From Clostridia bacterium (GTDB lineage Bacteria; Bacillota_A; Clostridia; UBA1212; UBA1255): a stretch of 40,487 nt of DNA. Made by a program: the position numbers and the translations under genes. The notes under the pieces are model-generated. The model saw nothing but the letters and a program-made list of their open reading frames with translations. It was not told the DNA's origin and did no database searches. Shown piece after piece: positions 32,926 through 40,487 of this stretch (position 1 is its first letter; the number at the start of each line of letters is the position of its first letter). The stretch covers positions 1 to 40,487 of the forward strand of contig JAFWZH010000220.1 in the NCBI GenBank assembly GCA_017522515.1, read 5' to 3'.

Positions 32926-34636
32926 TAAAGGCACCTCCCATCTGAGAGTCGCTTATTTCTTTATATTCAGGACAATTTGCAAGCAGCTCCTCATGAGTAC
33001 CGCTTCCTATAATTTTGCCTTCGTCTATTACGAGTATAAGATTACAATTTTTAACAGAACTTACTCTTTGTGCTACGGTAATTACAGTTGATTCAGGCAA
33101 TTCTTTTTGTAACGTGCTTCTCAAACTGAGATCCGTTTTATAGTCAAGGGCAGAAGAAGAATCATCAAGTATTAAAATTTCAGGATTCCCTGCCAACGCT
33201 CTTGCTATAAGCATGCGTTGACGCTGTCCGCCCGACAAGTTTGTACCCCCTGCCGAAATCATATGCTCGTACCCGTCAGAATAATCGCTTATAAAATCAT
33301 GTGCTTGCGCTATTTTAGCTGCATTCACAACTGTCTCATGAGTAATATCCCTGCCAAAACATATATTTTCTTCTATTGTGTCAGCATACAAGAAATCATT
33401 TTGCAAAACAACACCAAACATTGATGTAAGCTCCGTTGGCGTATACGAACGTACATCTTTACCTTTTATTCTGATAACACCGGTATCCGTATCATAGAAA
33501 CGCATCATAAGTCTGACAATTGTTGATTTTCCGCTTCCCGTTGCACCGATAATGCCAAGTCGCTCACCTTTTTTTAATAAAAAGGTGATATTTTCTATGT
33601 TATTCTTCTTTCCCAAATACGAAAATGATACGTTCTCAAATGATATGTGATATGACTTATCCCCTTGCCCGTCATCTTCTTTTACATCAAGCTCACTCTT
33701 ACTATTCATAACATCTGATATTCTGTTTGCAGAGGCTGCACATTTTGTATACATTACAAACATTCTGGAAAGCGACATCATCGCCATTGAAATAAGTGTA
33801 AAATATTGCATAAATGCAATAACTGTTGCAGGTGAAGATTTCTGCTTTGCTACGAAATATGCGCTGACTGCCACAACAGCTACAATGCCGAGATTCATAA
33901 GCATTGTCATAATAGGATTAACCACGCCCATTATAACACCGGCTTTTGTTTCATCCTTACATAAGGCTTTATTTACCTTTTCGTAGCGTCGGTTTTCATA
34001 TTCATTCTTTGAAAGTGCTTTGATAACTCTTATTCCTTGAGTATCCTCGCGCACTACACGCACCATTCCGTCTACAGATTTTTGCACTTTTTCGTAAAGT
34101 GGCACACCTTTGCGAGAAATGCTGTAAACTACAATAAAAATAAGAGGCAATGTAGCTATCATAACAAGCGCCAATTTTTTGTCCATAATAAGCGTAATGC
34201 CGATGCCGCCGACTAATAAAAACGGAGCTCTGACGCCCATTCTCTGCATCATGCCTACAAAATTCTGCACATTGTATGTATCTGTTGTAATTCGTGACTC
34301 CAAAGATGGTATTGTAAATTTATCTGTGTTGCGTGCCGAAAGATGCAGCGTTTTCGAAAACAAGTCGCGCCGCATTTGTGACGCAAATATCATTGTTACT
34401 TTTGCTGCCATGCGATTTGCGGTTATATTTCCCAAACCTGCCACAAGTGCGCACAGTGCCATAAGCACTCCATAGAACATAATTTTGCTTATATCTTCTG
34501 TGATAATCACATTCTCAAGTATATGTGTAAGTAAAAAAGGTATAAAGAGTTCTGCAACAGTACCTATTACTTTAATAATAAATCCTATTATCATACGTAT
34601 TTTTAATGGTTTTAAATATGAAAAAATCCACTTCAT
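32918..34636 (-). CDS. ABC exporter half-transporter (canonical signature, degenerate Walker B and H-loop)
   Basis: A 572-residue half-transporter with an exporter membrane domain (about 10-310) and an ATPase domain (about 330-568). Walker A is GATGSGKST and the signature is canonical LSGGQRQR. Walker B ends ILILDD with Asp where the catalytic Glu is expected, and the H-loop reads VAQRVSS with Gln for His. Together with the next gene this predicts one active and one degenerate ATP site, as in heterodimeric exporters such as TM287/288 and BmrCD. The ribosome site is weak (AAAGAGAG). A minus promoter lies at 34693-34721. Confidence 0.9.
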   Translation of the reverse strand: MKWIFSYLKPLKIRMIIGFIIKVIGTVAELFIPFLLTHILENVIITEDISKIMFYGVLMALCALVAGLGNITANRMAAKVTMIFASQMRRDLFSKTLHLSARNTDKFTIPSLESRITTDTYNVQNFVGMMQRMGVRAPFLLVGGIGITLIMDKKLALVMIATLPLIFIVVYSISRKGVPLYEKVQKSVDGMVRVVREDTQGIRVIKALSKNEYENRRYEKVNKALCKDETKAGVIMGVVNPIMTMLMNLGIVAVVAVSAYFVAKQKSSPATVIAFMQYFTLISMAMMSLSRMFVMYTKCAASANRISDVMNSKSELDVKEDDGQGDKSYHISFENVSFSYLGKKNNIENITFLLKKGERLGIIGATGSGKSTIVRLMMRFYDTDTGVIRIKGKDVRSYTPTELTSMFGVVLQNDFLYADTIEENICFGRDITHETVVNAAKIAQAHDFISDYSDGYEHMISAGGTNLSGGQRQRMLIARALAGNPEILILDDSSSALDYKTDLSLRSTLQKELPESTVITVAQRVSSVKNCNLILVIDEGKIIGSGTHEELLANCPEYKEISDSQMGGAFID

Positions 34637-34692
34637 TTTACTTGTTGCTCTCTTTATTCTATAAAGTCATCTATGAATATTCAGATTGATTT

Positions 34693-34721
34693 ATTTTGTC
34701 ACAAAGCTATTATCTTGTCAA
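34693..34721 (-). promoter_or_regulatory. promoter of the ABC exporter operon
   Basis: On the minus strand a perfect TTGACA (34716-34721), 17 bases, CAAAAT (34693-34698), 57 bases before the first ABC gene. It is divergent from the ZIP gene promoter. Confidence 0.5.
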
Positions 34722-34735
34722 CAAAAACGCCTTTA

Positions 34736-34764
34736 TGCACACAATTACTTGATAAAAATATAAT
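34736..34764 (+). promoter_or_regulatory. promoter of the ZIP transporter gene
   Basis: TGCACA (34736-34741), 17 bases, perfect TATAAT (34759-34764), 19 bases before the ATG. The -35 is a four-of-six match. Confidence 0.5.
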
Positions 34765-34782
34765 ATCTATTGGAGGTGCAAT

Positions 34783-35586
34783 ATGAATAATTATGTATTA
34801 TTTGCGCTGATTGCCACCACGGGCACATGGCTTGTGACTGCCTTAGGTGCAGCAACAGTTGTTTTTTTTAAATCTCAAAATCAAAAAAGTTTAAATATTA
34901 TGCTTGGATTTGCTTCAGGTGTTATGATTGCAGCCAGCTTTTGGTCGCTGTTGCAGCCAGCAATAGAAAGAGCAGAGCAAGCCGCGGGTTTACCTGCTTA
35001 TTTAGTAGCGTCAACAGGGTTTTTATCAGGTGCATTATTTATGTGGCTTTCAGACAAGGCGGTTTCTTTCGCACGAAAGAAAACAAATACCACACCGAAA
35101 AAATCAAACGAAAAGCTACAACGTATAATTATGTTGGTTTTATCCATAACTCTTCATAACATTCCGGAGGGGTTGGCTGTGGGTGTTGCTTTCGGAGCAC
35201 TTCAAAGCAATAATTACAGCGCGGAAAACTTAGCCGGCGCCATTTCCGTAGCAGTAGGAATAGGTTTACAAAACTTTCCGGAAGGAGCTGCCGTATCTGT
35301 TCCTTTAAGAAGAGAAGGCATATCAAGAGGAAAAAGTTTCCTTTTCGGGCAATTATCCGGAATGGTGGAGCCAATAGCAGGCGTTACGGGAGCCTTGCTC
35401 GTTGTCTATGTGGAAACTTTTTTACCATACGCACTGTCTTTTGCGGCAGGAGCAATGATATTGGTCGCCGTCCACGAACTAATACCTGAGTGCCAGCAAA
35501 ACCAAGAAACACAACCCTATATTGCTACAATGGGTATCGTTCTAGGTTTTACCGCTATGATGCTACTTGACGTAATGCTGGGATAG
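34783..35586 (+). CDS. ZIP-family divalent metal transporter (ZupT-like)
   Basis: A 267-residue membrane protein with about eight hydrophobic helices and the two ZIP metal-site motifs: HNIPEG in helix 4 (near residue 124) and QNFPEGAA in helix 5 (near residue 163). A short charged loop (RKKTNTTPKKSNEK) separates helices 3 and 4 but lacks the usual His-rich stretch. ZIP proteins import zinc, iron or manganese. The ATG follows GGAGGTGC. The gene is monocistronic and convergent with the operon ending at 35608. There is no clear terminator in the 21-base gap, only a repeated ATGTTATTTT. Confidence 0.93.
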   Translation: MNNYVLFALIATTGTWLVTALGAATVVFFKSQNQKSLNIMLGFASGVMIAASFWSLLQPAIERAEQAAGLPAYLVASTGFLSGALFMWLSDKAVSFARKKTNTTPKKSNEKLQRIIMLVLSITLHNIPEGLAVGVAFGALQSNNYSAENLAGAISVAVGIGLQNFPEGAAVSVPLRREGISRGKSFLFGQLSGMVEPIAGVTGALLVVYVETFLPYALSFAAGAMILVAVHELIPECQQNQETQPYIATMGIVLGFTAMMLLDVMLG

Positions 35587-35607
35587 AACTTAATGTTATT
35601 TTAAATG

Positions 35608-36651
35608 TTATTTTCTAAAGCCTATTGATAATAAAATACCGTTTTCATCAAAGCTTGACATACCGTATCTGTCGGCAGTCTTATCGTAAAAAGGAATAAA
35701 ATATGCCTCATTGGCTCTGCCGCTGTAATAATCATAATAACCGCCTATTGTGGCAATGGGAGCAGAAAAAACCAATTCATGATTCGCAAGATTTTTTACT
35801 TCATCACCATAATATGCACACATATATAAAAGGGGGTCAAAGCCGGGTATAAACGTTACACAATCAACAGGGTTTCTATATGCTCTGTCGGATATAAACA
35901 GTTCGCTGTGTTTTTTTTGCGATAATTCAAGCGCCATGCCGTTAAACTCCAAAGTCTTATTTGTATAAAGACTTTGGATCAAATAATAAGGAGCATATAA
36001 AACTGCGTCACTTACGCTAATATATGCACCATCAGCAAATTTGTAGTCATCATAGAAAGCAAATTCATCTCGTCTTTCAGGCACATCATCAGATATCCAA
36101 AAAGCTTTTTTACCGTCTGTGCCAATGAATTTATAATATCTTAATATATCGAGTGTTGCGCCGTCTTCCTTAGAAAAAAATGTGTCAATATTGTCATAGA
36201 ACTTTCTGAGTGTTTCGTGAGAGGAATTGCCTCTGTCTTCTATTTCCTTAAGAATCTGTCCATACAACTCGGGATTTTCTTCGCTTAAGAAATAATAAAT
36301 TTCATATCCGCCCCAAAAATGCTTTAAAGAGTTGAAAAAACTATCAGTAGTATTATATCTGCGTGACCTTGAAATTATCTGTTCTGCTTGAGTTTTCACA
36401 TCAGGCAACACTCCGCCGATTGGAGTTGCAATAGGTTCTGCCAAAGGAGGTGTACTTCCTGCATTTGGTTTATCACCAAGCAAACCCCCGGAATAATCAT
36501 CTGTATTCGTTGCTTGCCCCACTGAGCCTTCTGCGCCGGGTGTTTCATAAATGTCTGCATAGTCGTTATTTTGACATCCTGCAAAACATAGTAAAAGAAG
36601 CGCTGCAAATAAAATAACATCTATGAGAATACGCACTTTTTTTATGTTCAT
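35608..36651 (-). CDS. large lipoprotein, function unknown
   Basis: A 347-residue putative lipoprotein with a basic start, a hydrophobic segment and lipobox FAGC near residue 25. A Pro/Gly/Ala/Thr-rich linker (about 30-88) precedes a soluble domain of about 255 residues with many Tyr, Phe and Asp residues and no recognised motif. The open frame reaches a TTG at 36657; the ATG at 36651 is at the right distance from AAGGAG. It is the last gene of an operon after an NlpC/P60-like protein (16-base gap) and an alkylsulfatase-like lipoprotein, suggesting a shared envelope role. Confidence 0.78.
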   Translation of the reverse strand: MNIKKVRILIDVILFAALLLLCFAGCQNNDYADIYETPGAEGSVGQATNTDDYSGGLLGDKPNAGSTPPLAEPIATPIGGVLPDVKTQAEQIISRSRRYNTTDSFFNSLKHFWGGYEIYYFLSEENPELYGQILKEIEDRGNSSHETLRKFYDNIDTFFSKEDGATLDILRYYKFIGTDGKKAFWISDDVPERRDEFAFYDDYKFADGAYISVSDAVLYAPYYLIQSLYTNKTLEFNGMALELSQKKHSELFISDRAYRNPVDCVTFIPGFDPLLYMCAYYGDEVKNLANHELVFSAPIATIGGYYDYYSGRANEAYFIPFYDKTADRYGMSSFDENGILLSIGFRK

Positions 36652-36667
36652 GAACAAAACTCCTTAA

Positions 36668-37369
36668 CTAAATATTGGGAATTTCTTCCGGTGCTCTGTA
36701 AGCAAATCTAAATGGTTTCTTCGGCAATTCAAGAGGCTCATCCAAGGGCTGTATTGATTGAAGTCTTTTATCCGAACCACCGTCATATCTAAAGAAACGT
36801 CCATCTGTGCTTGGACCTGCACAAATGAAGGTATGGTCGGGATAGCTTTTCCAATCCTCAGGCAACGATGTAAACCAATCGGAAACGCCTACAAACATTA
36901 CATCACCGCCGCGAACCTCATTAATATCGTCTATCCTTGTAAATCCCATTGATATTAAATAATTTTCTAAATTTTGAGGGCCGTATAATGTGTATCCGTG
37001 TTTTCTTAAATGGTTATATGAAAAACCTGTATCAAATAATGTCCAACCTACGAATCTGTCGCAGGAGACAATTTTCTCTGTTGCACCTCTGTCAATAGCA
37101 GGATTAATCTGAGCATGTCCGTATTTATATCCTTTAGCATTTACATAATCTGCAACTTTTTTTGCATTGCAAAGAATTTTTGATGCCATCAATGTTCCAA
37201 AAGGCAAGTAAACAGGTTTATCTTCTAAATTATATACCACATAACCATACTGTGCACCTTTGTCGCAAAAAGCTTTTGCTTCATCAAGTGATAAATAAAT
37301 CTTTTGTGGTTTAATATCTTCATTATATGCAGTGCGAACTGCAAAAACTTCCTTTAAATCTGCTGCCAT
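36668..37369 (-). CDS. NlpC/P60-like cysteine peptidase-fold protein
   Basis: A 233-residue protein without a signal peptide. Residues 98-185 show an NlpC/P60-like arrangement: C103 in VSCDRFVGW (compare DCSG), then GGDVMFVG and H179 in YPDHTFICAG followed by a Phe/Tyr/Asp run. NlpC/P60 domains cleave gamma-D-Glu-diamino-acid bonds in peptidoglycan stem peptides, or other amides. The lack of an export signal suggests a cytoplasmic role or non-standard export. The first 95 residues do not match a family I know. The ATG follows GAGGAGG. It lies between the alkylsulfatase-like gene (18 bases) and the lipoprotein gene (16 bases), in one operon. Confidence 0.75.
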   Translation of the reverse strand: MAADLKEVFAVRTAYNEDIKPQKIYLSLDEAKAFCDKGAQYGYVVYNLEDKPVYLPFGTLMASKILCNAKKVADYVNAKGYKYGHAQINPAIDRGATEKIVSCDRFVGWTLFDTGFSYNHLRKHGYTLYGPQNLENYLISMGFTRIDDINEVRGGDVMFVGVSDWFTSLPEDWKSYPDHTFICAGPSTDGRFFRYDGGSDKRLQSIQPLDEPLELPKKPFRFAYRAPEEIPNI

Positions 37370-37387
37370 AATTATTACCTCCTCTTA

Positions 37388-39454
37388 TTATGGTTCAACT
37401 ATGTTAAAATTTGGATTAGCTGCAATTTCAACTTGATTCATTTTGCTCATGAATAATTCAAGTAATTCTGTATTACCCTCAATTTTCGCTGCTCCCTTAA
37501 GCCCGTCTTTGTTGTTTTGAAGTATAAAGAACAAAGCTTTTTTAGGACATGTAATTGATATGTCGGGAGAATCAGATATAGAATTTTCATAGTGCAAGAG
37601 AACTCCGTTTTTTATGCGCAGTTTATGTTTTTCGTTATTGGTGAGATGAATATTTATTACAAAATCCTTATCCGCCAAAGCTGTTTTATCTAAAAGTATA
37701 CCCATGTAATCAAACATCATGGAAGCTGTCATTTCCATCGAAAGGCTTCCGTCGGAAAGCACGGCGGAAGAGCTTGCCGAATTTCCGTTACGAAGCTCTA
37801 AAGCCGCAGTTAAATAAGCGTTTCTCCATGTACCGGATTCAGATTGATACCCCAATTGTTCTAAGGCATCAGCACATAAAAGCCTTGCGGCAGTATTTGA
37901 GGGATCTGCAAAAACAAGTACATTTGTTATCTCTGCAACCCATTGATATTCACCTTTATCATAATCTTTTTTTGCCAATCTCAGAACTTCATTTACGTCC
38001 CCAAGATATTCAACCCATTTTTTGGCACTCTCTGTAGGTTCAAGGGGATTAAGATGTACAGGATTTGCATCGTACCAACCCATGTATTTTTGATATACTG
38101 CCTTAGAGTTGTGCGCCACCGTTCCGTAGTACTGCCTCGTATACCAATTCTTCGCCAACTGATCAGGAAGTTTTATCATATTTGATATCTCATCAGAAGT
38201 ATAACCTTGATTAATATATGTGAGTGTTTGGTCATTGATAAATTTATAGACTGCTGCTGTATTTACTAAATATTCGTTGATAACGTCGTTGCCCCAATGA
38301 GGCCAGTTGTGCGACTGGAAAGTAACTTCTGCTTCTTCCCCATATAGCGAAATAGCTTCTGTGATATATTTGGCCCATGCAGCCCCATCACGAATCTGTG
38401 CTCCTCTTAGTGTATAGAGATTATGAAGCGTTGCTGTGCAGTTTTCCGCTACCCACAGAGCTTTATACTGTGGGAACCAAGTATTCATTTCTGCCGGTGC
38501 CTCTGTTCCGGGAGTAAGCTGGAATTCCATCTCTACCCCGTCAATTTTTATAACTTCACGAGTATTTTTAATTTCATAAGTAGGTGTTATGAAAGTAACT
38601 GTACCTTTAGATTGTCCCATACCTATACCCATCGCCAAAGAGCCTTGTAGCCCTGCTTCTAAAAGTGTACCGTATTGATAGTTGGCACGGCGACTCATTG
38701 CTTTACCTGCATAAATATTCTCTGCAACAGCATGCTCGGTGAAACCTTCGGGAACAATTATAGGAATTTTACCGCTGTTTATTTGTGCTTCTATGGGAAG
38801 TGTTTTATCCGCAGCGTTTTCAACTTTCATAACGCCTTTTATACCACCAAAATGGTCGACATGAGGGTGAGAAATGACAACGGCTTTTACGGGAAATTGA
38901 CCAAGATTTTTTTCAATTAATTGCATAGCTGCCTCTGTACATTCTACGCTCATTAAAGGATCAAAAACTATCCAACCTGTATTTCCTTTGATCACAGTAA
39001 GATTTGCCATATCATAGCCGCGAACTTGATAGATGTTTTCTGTGACCTTAAACAAACCGTAGGCGTGGTTGTTTTTAGTATTTTCCCAAAGGCTGGGATT
39101 TACGGAATCAGGAGTTTTTTCGTAGTCTGACAAAAAGCTGTAAGCAGCCTGGCTCCATATCACATTTCCTTTTGAATCTTTCAGTTCTAATGTTTCAGGA
39201 GCATCTATAAGCCCTCGAGTGGCAAATTCAGCTTCTTGCGTATTACCAAAGTCTAAAAGTGTGAATAGCGCAGAATTTACCGTAACAGTATGAGTAGTAG
39301 CTTTTTTACTTTCAGCCGTAAGCCCTAATTCAGAAATTATATTTTCCTGTGTATTGCTACCGGTGTGATTATTGCCCGTTCCATTATCTTTGCATGATGC
39401 AAAAGAAAAAACAAATAAACTTGCGAGTAAAATTGATAAAATGCGCTTATACAT
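37388..39454 (-). CDS. alkyl/aryl-sulfatase-like lipoprotein (SdsA-type MBL family)
   Basis: A 688-residue putative lipoprotein (lipobox FASC ending at C21). It has an SdsA-type layout: a metallo-beta-lactamase domain with SHPHVDHFGG near residue 205, the motif ENCTATLHNLYTLRGAQIRD, a HNWPHWG pattern, a helical dimerisation domain (about 440-560) and a C-terminal SCP2-like domain (about 570-688). Family members hydrolyse primary alkyl sulfates. Many gut homologues are annotated as alkyl sulfatase from sequence alone, so the substrate is inference. The long open frame starts at 39514; the ATG at 39454 has AAGGAGG at correct spacing and gives the lipoprotein signal. It heads a three-gene operon. 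Confidence 0.88.
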   Translation of the reverse strand: MYKRILSILLASLFVFSFASCKDNGTGNNHTGSNTQENIISELGLTAESKKATTHTVTVNSALFTLLDFGNTQEAEFATRGLIDAPETLELKDSKGNVIWSQAAYSFLSDYEKTPDSVNPSLWENTKNNHAYGLFKVTENIYQVRGYDMANLTVIKGNTGWIVFDPLMSVECTEAAMQLIEKNLGQFPVKAVVISHPHVDHFGGIKGVMKVENAADKTLPIEAQINSGKIPIIVPEGFTEHAVAENIYAGKAMSRRANYQYGTLLEAGLQGSLAMGIGMGQSKGTVTFITPTYEIKNTREVIKIDGVEMEFQLTPGTEAPAEMNTWFPQYKALWVAENCTATLHNLYTLRGAQIRDGAAWAKYITEAISLYGEEAEVTFQSHNWPHWGNDVINEYLVNTAAVYKFINDQTLTYINQGYTSDEISNMIKLPDQLAKNWYTRQYYGTVAHNSKAVYQKYMGWYDANPVHLNPLEPTESAKKWVEYLGDVNEVLRLAKKDYDKGEYQWVAEITNVLVFADPSNTAARLLCADALEQLGYQSESGTWRNAYLTAALELRNGNSASSSAVLSDGSLSMEMTASMMFDYMGILLDKTALADKDFVINIHLTNNEKHKLRIKNGVLLHYENSISDSPDISITCPKKALFFILQNNKDGLKGAAKIEGNTELLELFMSKMNQVEIAANPNFNIVEP

Positions 39455-39502
39455 AAAGGCCTCCTTAGTAAAATTCCGTTTACTTCTATATAACCATTTC
39501 AC

Positions 39503-39531
39503 ATAGTAGCACATGACAGATTTTTTGGCAA
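39503..39531 (-). promoter_or_regulatory. sigma-A promoter of the alkylsulfatase-like operon
   Basis: On the minus strand TTGCCA (39526-39531), 17 bases, TACTAT (39503-39508), about 50 bases before the ATG at 39454. Confidence 0.55.
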
Positions 39532-39534
39532 TGT

Positions 39535-39573
39535 AAAAAAGCTCCTCTGCCGATAAATCAGAGAGGAGCTTTT
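39535..39573. terminator. bidirectional rho-independent terminator
   Basis: AAAGCTCCTCT pairs with AGAGGAGCTTT around a 13-base loop, flanked by A and T runs on both sides. It ends the ricin/SGNH gene on the minus strand. Confidence 0.85.
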
Positions 39574-39595
39574 ATTTTAATTTGTCATATTATTT

Positions 39596-40487
39596 TTATG
39601 TTGACAACGAGCCAAGCGCAACTTCATAAGCTACTGATTTAAGAACACTTGCAGCAGTTGCACCTGCTGTTCCGTTGTTAGCAACAAGGCGCGGGTCGTA
39701 ATTAAATATCGTTGCAAAAATTACATACGCTGCCAAAGTACTGCCTGCTTGTGAAGGATGGTACAAATCAGTAAGATAAAGCTCAATTGACGGATGATTT
39801 GTATATGTGTAAGTAAATGCCTTACCTACATGAGCTACTTCTGCACCAATTTCATTAGCTATCTTAATATATGCAGCTCTTAAATTGGCCTCCATTTTTG
39901 CTGTTGTACCGCCATAACTTCCAATTGAAGGATGGTTTTGTCTGTATCCCCACGTAGCATACAGAATAGTTTTAGCTCCGTTTGCTTTTATCTTCTTATC
40001 AAGCGCACGAACACCCGCATAGAAAGAATTCGGATTCGTAATCGGTCTGTGGCTCTGCTCTTGAATAACTACATAATCAAACTTGTAGCTGTTAAGTTTT
40101 GCATCGACTTTTGCTCCGTAAGTATCACTTGAATTTGCAAACTGTTCCAATGTCCAAGAGCCTCTTGTTACAGAATGAACCTCTACAGTATATCCTGCAG
40201 ATTTTACTATCGGTGGGAATATTGTATCCGACATAGTATTAGTATTTGTGAAGCTGTTTCCGATAAACAATATACGGTATGTCTTAGATTTATCAAGTGC
40301 GGAATCTGTTGTCGCTCCCTCGCTTTTTCTGTTAATAATGCTAAAGAGCTGATTTTGAGCGCTTGATGATTCATAAATTTGGATGTTCGTTCCGTTTGTA
40401 TACGATGCGTTATAAACATCCATCGCCATATTATCACTGTGAGCCGGACGGAAAATGTATGCTGCTTCTACAATATACAAGTACCAA
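39596..40487 (-). CDS. ricin-lectin plus SGNH hydrolase protein, N terminus cut by right edge
   Basis: About 297 visible residues, open to the window edge. The first about 50 residues are the end of a ricin-type beta-trefoil lectin (DVYNASYTNGTNIQIYESSS, NQLFSI). A short linker leads to an SGNH-hydrolase-like domain: block I ILFIGNSFTN with catalytic Ser, a VIQEQSHRP block, and DLYHPSQAG with the Asp-His pair near the C terminus. GNS instead of GDS is typical of the DUF4886-type branch. Such proteins are usually secreted esterases acting on acylated glycans; the upstream part, with probable signal peptide and possible catalytic modules, is outside the window. No start codon is assigned. Confidence 0.82.
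   Translation of the reverse strand, partial: WYLYIVEAAYIFRPAHSDNMAMDVYNASYTNGTNIQIYESSSAQNQLFSIINRKSEGATTDSALDKSKTYRILFIGNSFTNTNTMSDTIFPPIVKSAGYTVEVHSVTRGSWTLEQFANSSDTYGAKVDAKLNSYKFDYVVIQEQSHRPITNPNSFYAGVRALDKKIKANGAKTILYATWGYRQNHPSIGSYGGTTAKMEANLRAAYIKIANEIGAEVAHVGKAFTYTYTNHPSIELYLTDLYHPSQAGSTLAAYVIFATIFNYDPRLVANNGTAGATAASVLKSVAYEVALGSLST

Noticed and set aside
35587..35620. Direct repeat ATGTTATTTT after the ZIP gene
   Set aside because: Two short AT-rich copies can arise by chance and have no associated mobile gene.
37388..39514. Longer start of the alkylsulfatase-like gene at 39514
   Set aside because: The 20 extra residues overlap the promoter and push the lipoprotein signal away from the N terminus; the ATG at 39454 has a strong ribosome site.

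Overview
The window looks like a chromosomal segment of a low-GC, Gram-positive, spore-forming anaerobe of the class Clostridia, probably an uncultivated gut or rumen relative of Oscillospirales/Ruminococcaceae. The grounds are AT-rich sequence with strong AGGAGG ribosome sites, a YpeB germination protein, a leucine T-box leader, a PhoB-type two-component pair, lipoproteins, and a cohesin/dockerin pair. No rRNA, tRNA, CRISPR array, transposase or complete prophage was seen. The assignment is inference from gene content only.

Layout. 1-339 is the start of an unrecognised minus-strand gene running off the left edge. 546-5076 is a plus-strand operon of response regulator, sensor kinase, membrane-anchored HtrA protease and endonuclease III, resembling secretion-stress systems. 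5053-5589 is a small membrane-anchored protein. 5714-7585 encodes the HflK/HflC pair. 7666-11872 is a minus-strand operon under a leucine (CUC) T-box: a 2-isopropylmalate synthase homologue that has lost its metal and catalytic residues, then a fusion of a sugar-isomerase-like TIM barrel with an acyl-CoA synthetase. 11832-13281 looks like the decayed remains of an RHS/YD-repeat polymorphic toxin locus (core fragment, putative immunity genes, toxin-tip fragment). 13338-16093 is a two-gene cohesin/dockerin operon: a single membrane-anchored cohesin and a dockerin-bearing GH99-like enzyme.

16248-17582 is ypeB. 17572-22038 is an operon of a surface glycerophosphodiesterase-like protein and a GH78 rhamnosidase. 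22169-24810 is rpsO-pnp with a terminator and a long hairpin leader between the genes. 24824-25798 is a metallo-beta-lactamase-fold lipoprotein. 25865-29742 is sbcDC. An XRE regulator follows at 29935 with two matching upstream operators. 30341-31066 is a lipoprotein. 31141-34636 is a heterodimeric ABC exporter with one degenerate ATP site. 34783-35586 is a ZIP metal transporter. 35608-39454 is an operon of an alkylsulfatase-like lipoprotein, an NlpC/P60-like protein and another lipoprotein. The right edge holds a ricin-lectin/SGNH-hydrolase protein, cut by the window.

The best candidates for undescribed biology are the leucine T-box operon encoding two apparently metal-site-deficient TIM barrels plus an acyl-CoA ligase, and the minimal surface-anchored cohesin with its co-translated dockerin enzyme. 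Next in interest are the relic toxin locus and the XRE regulator with its paired TTGTG-N9-CACAA sites.
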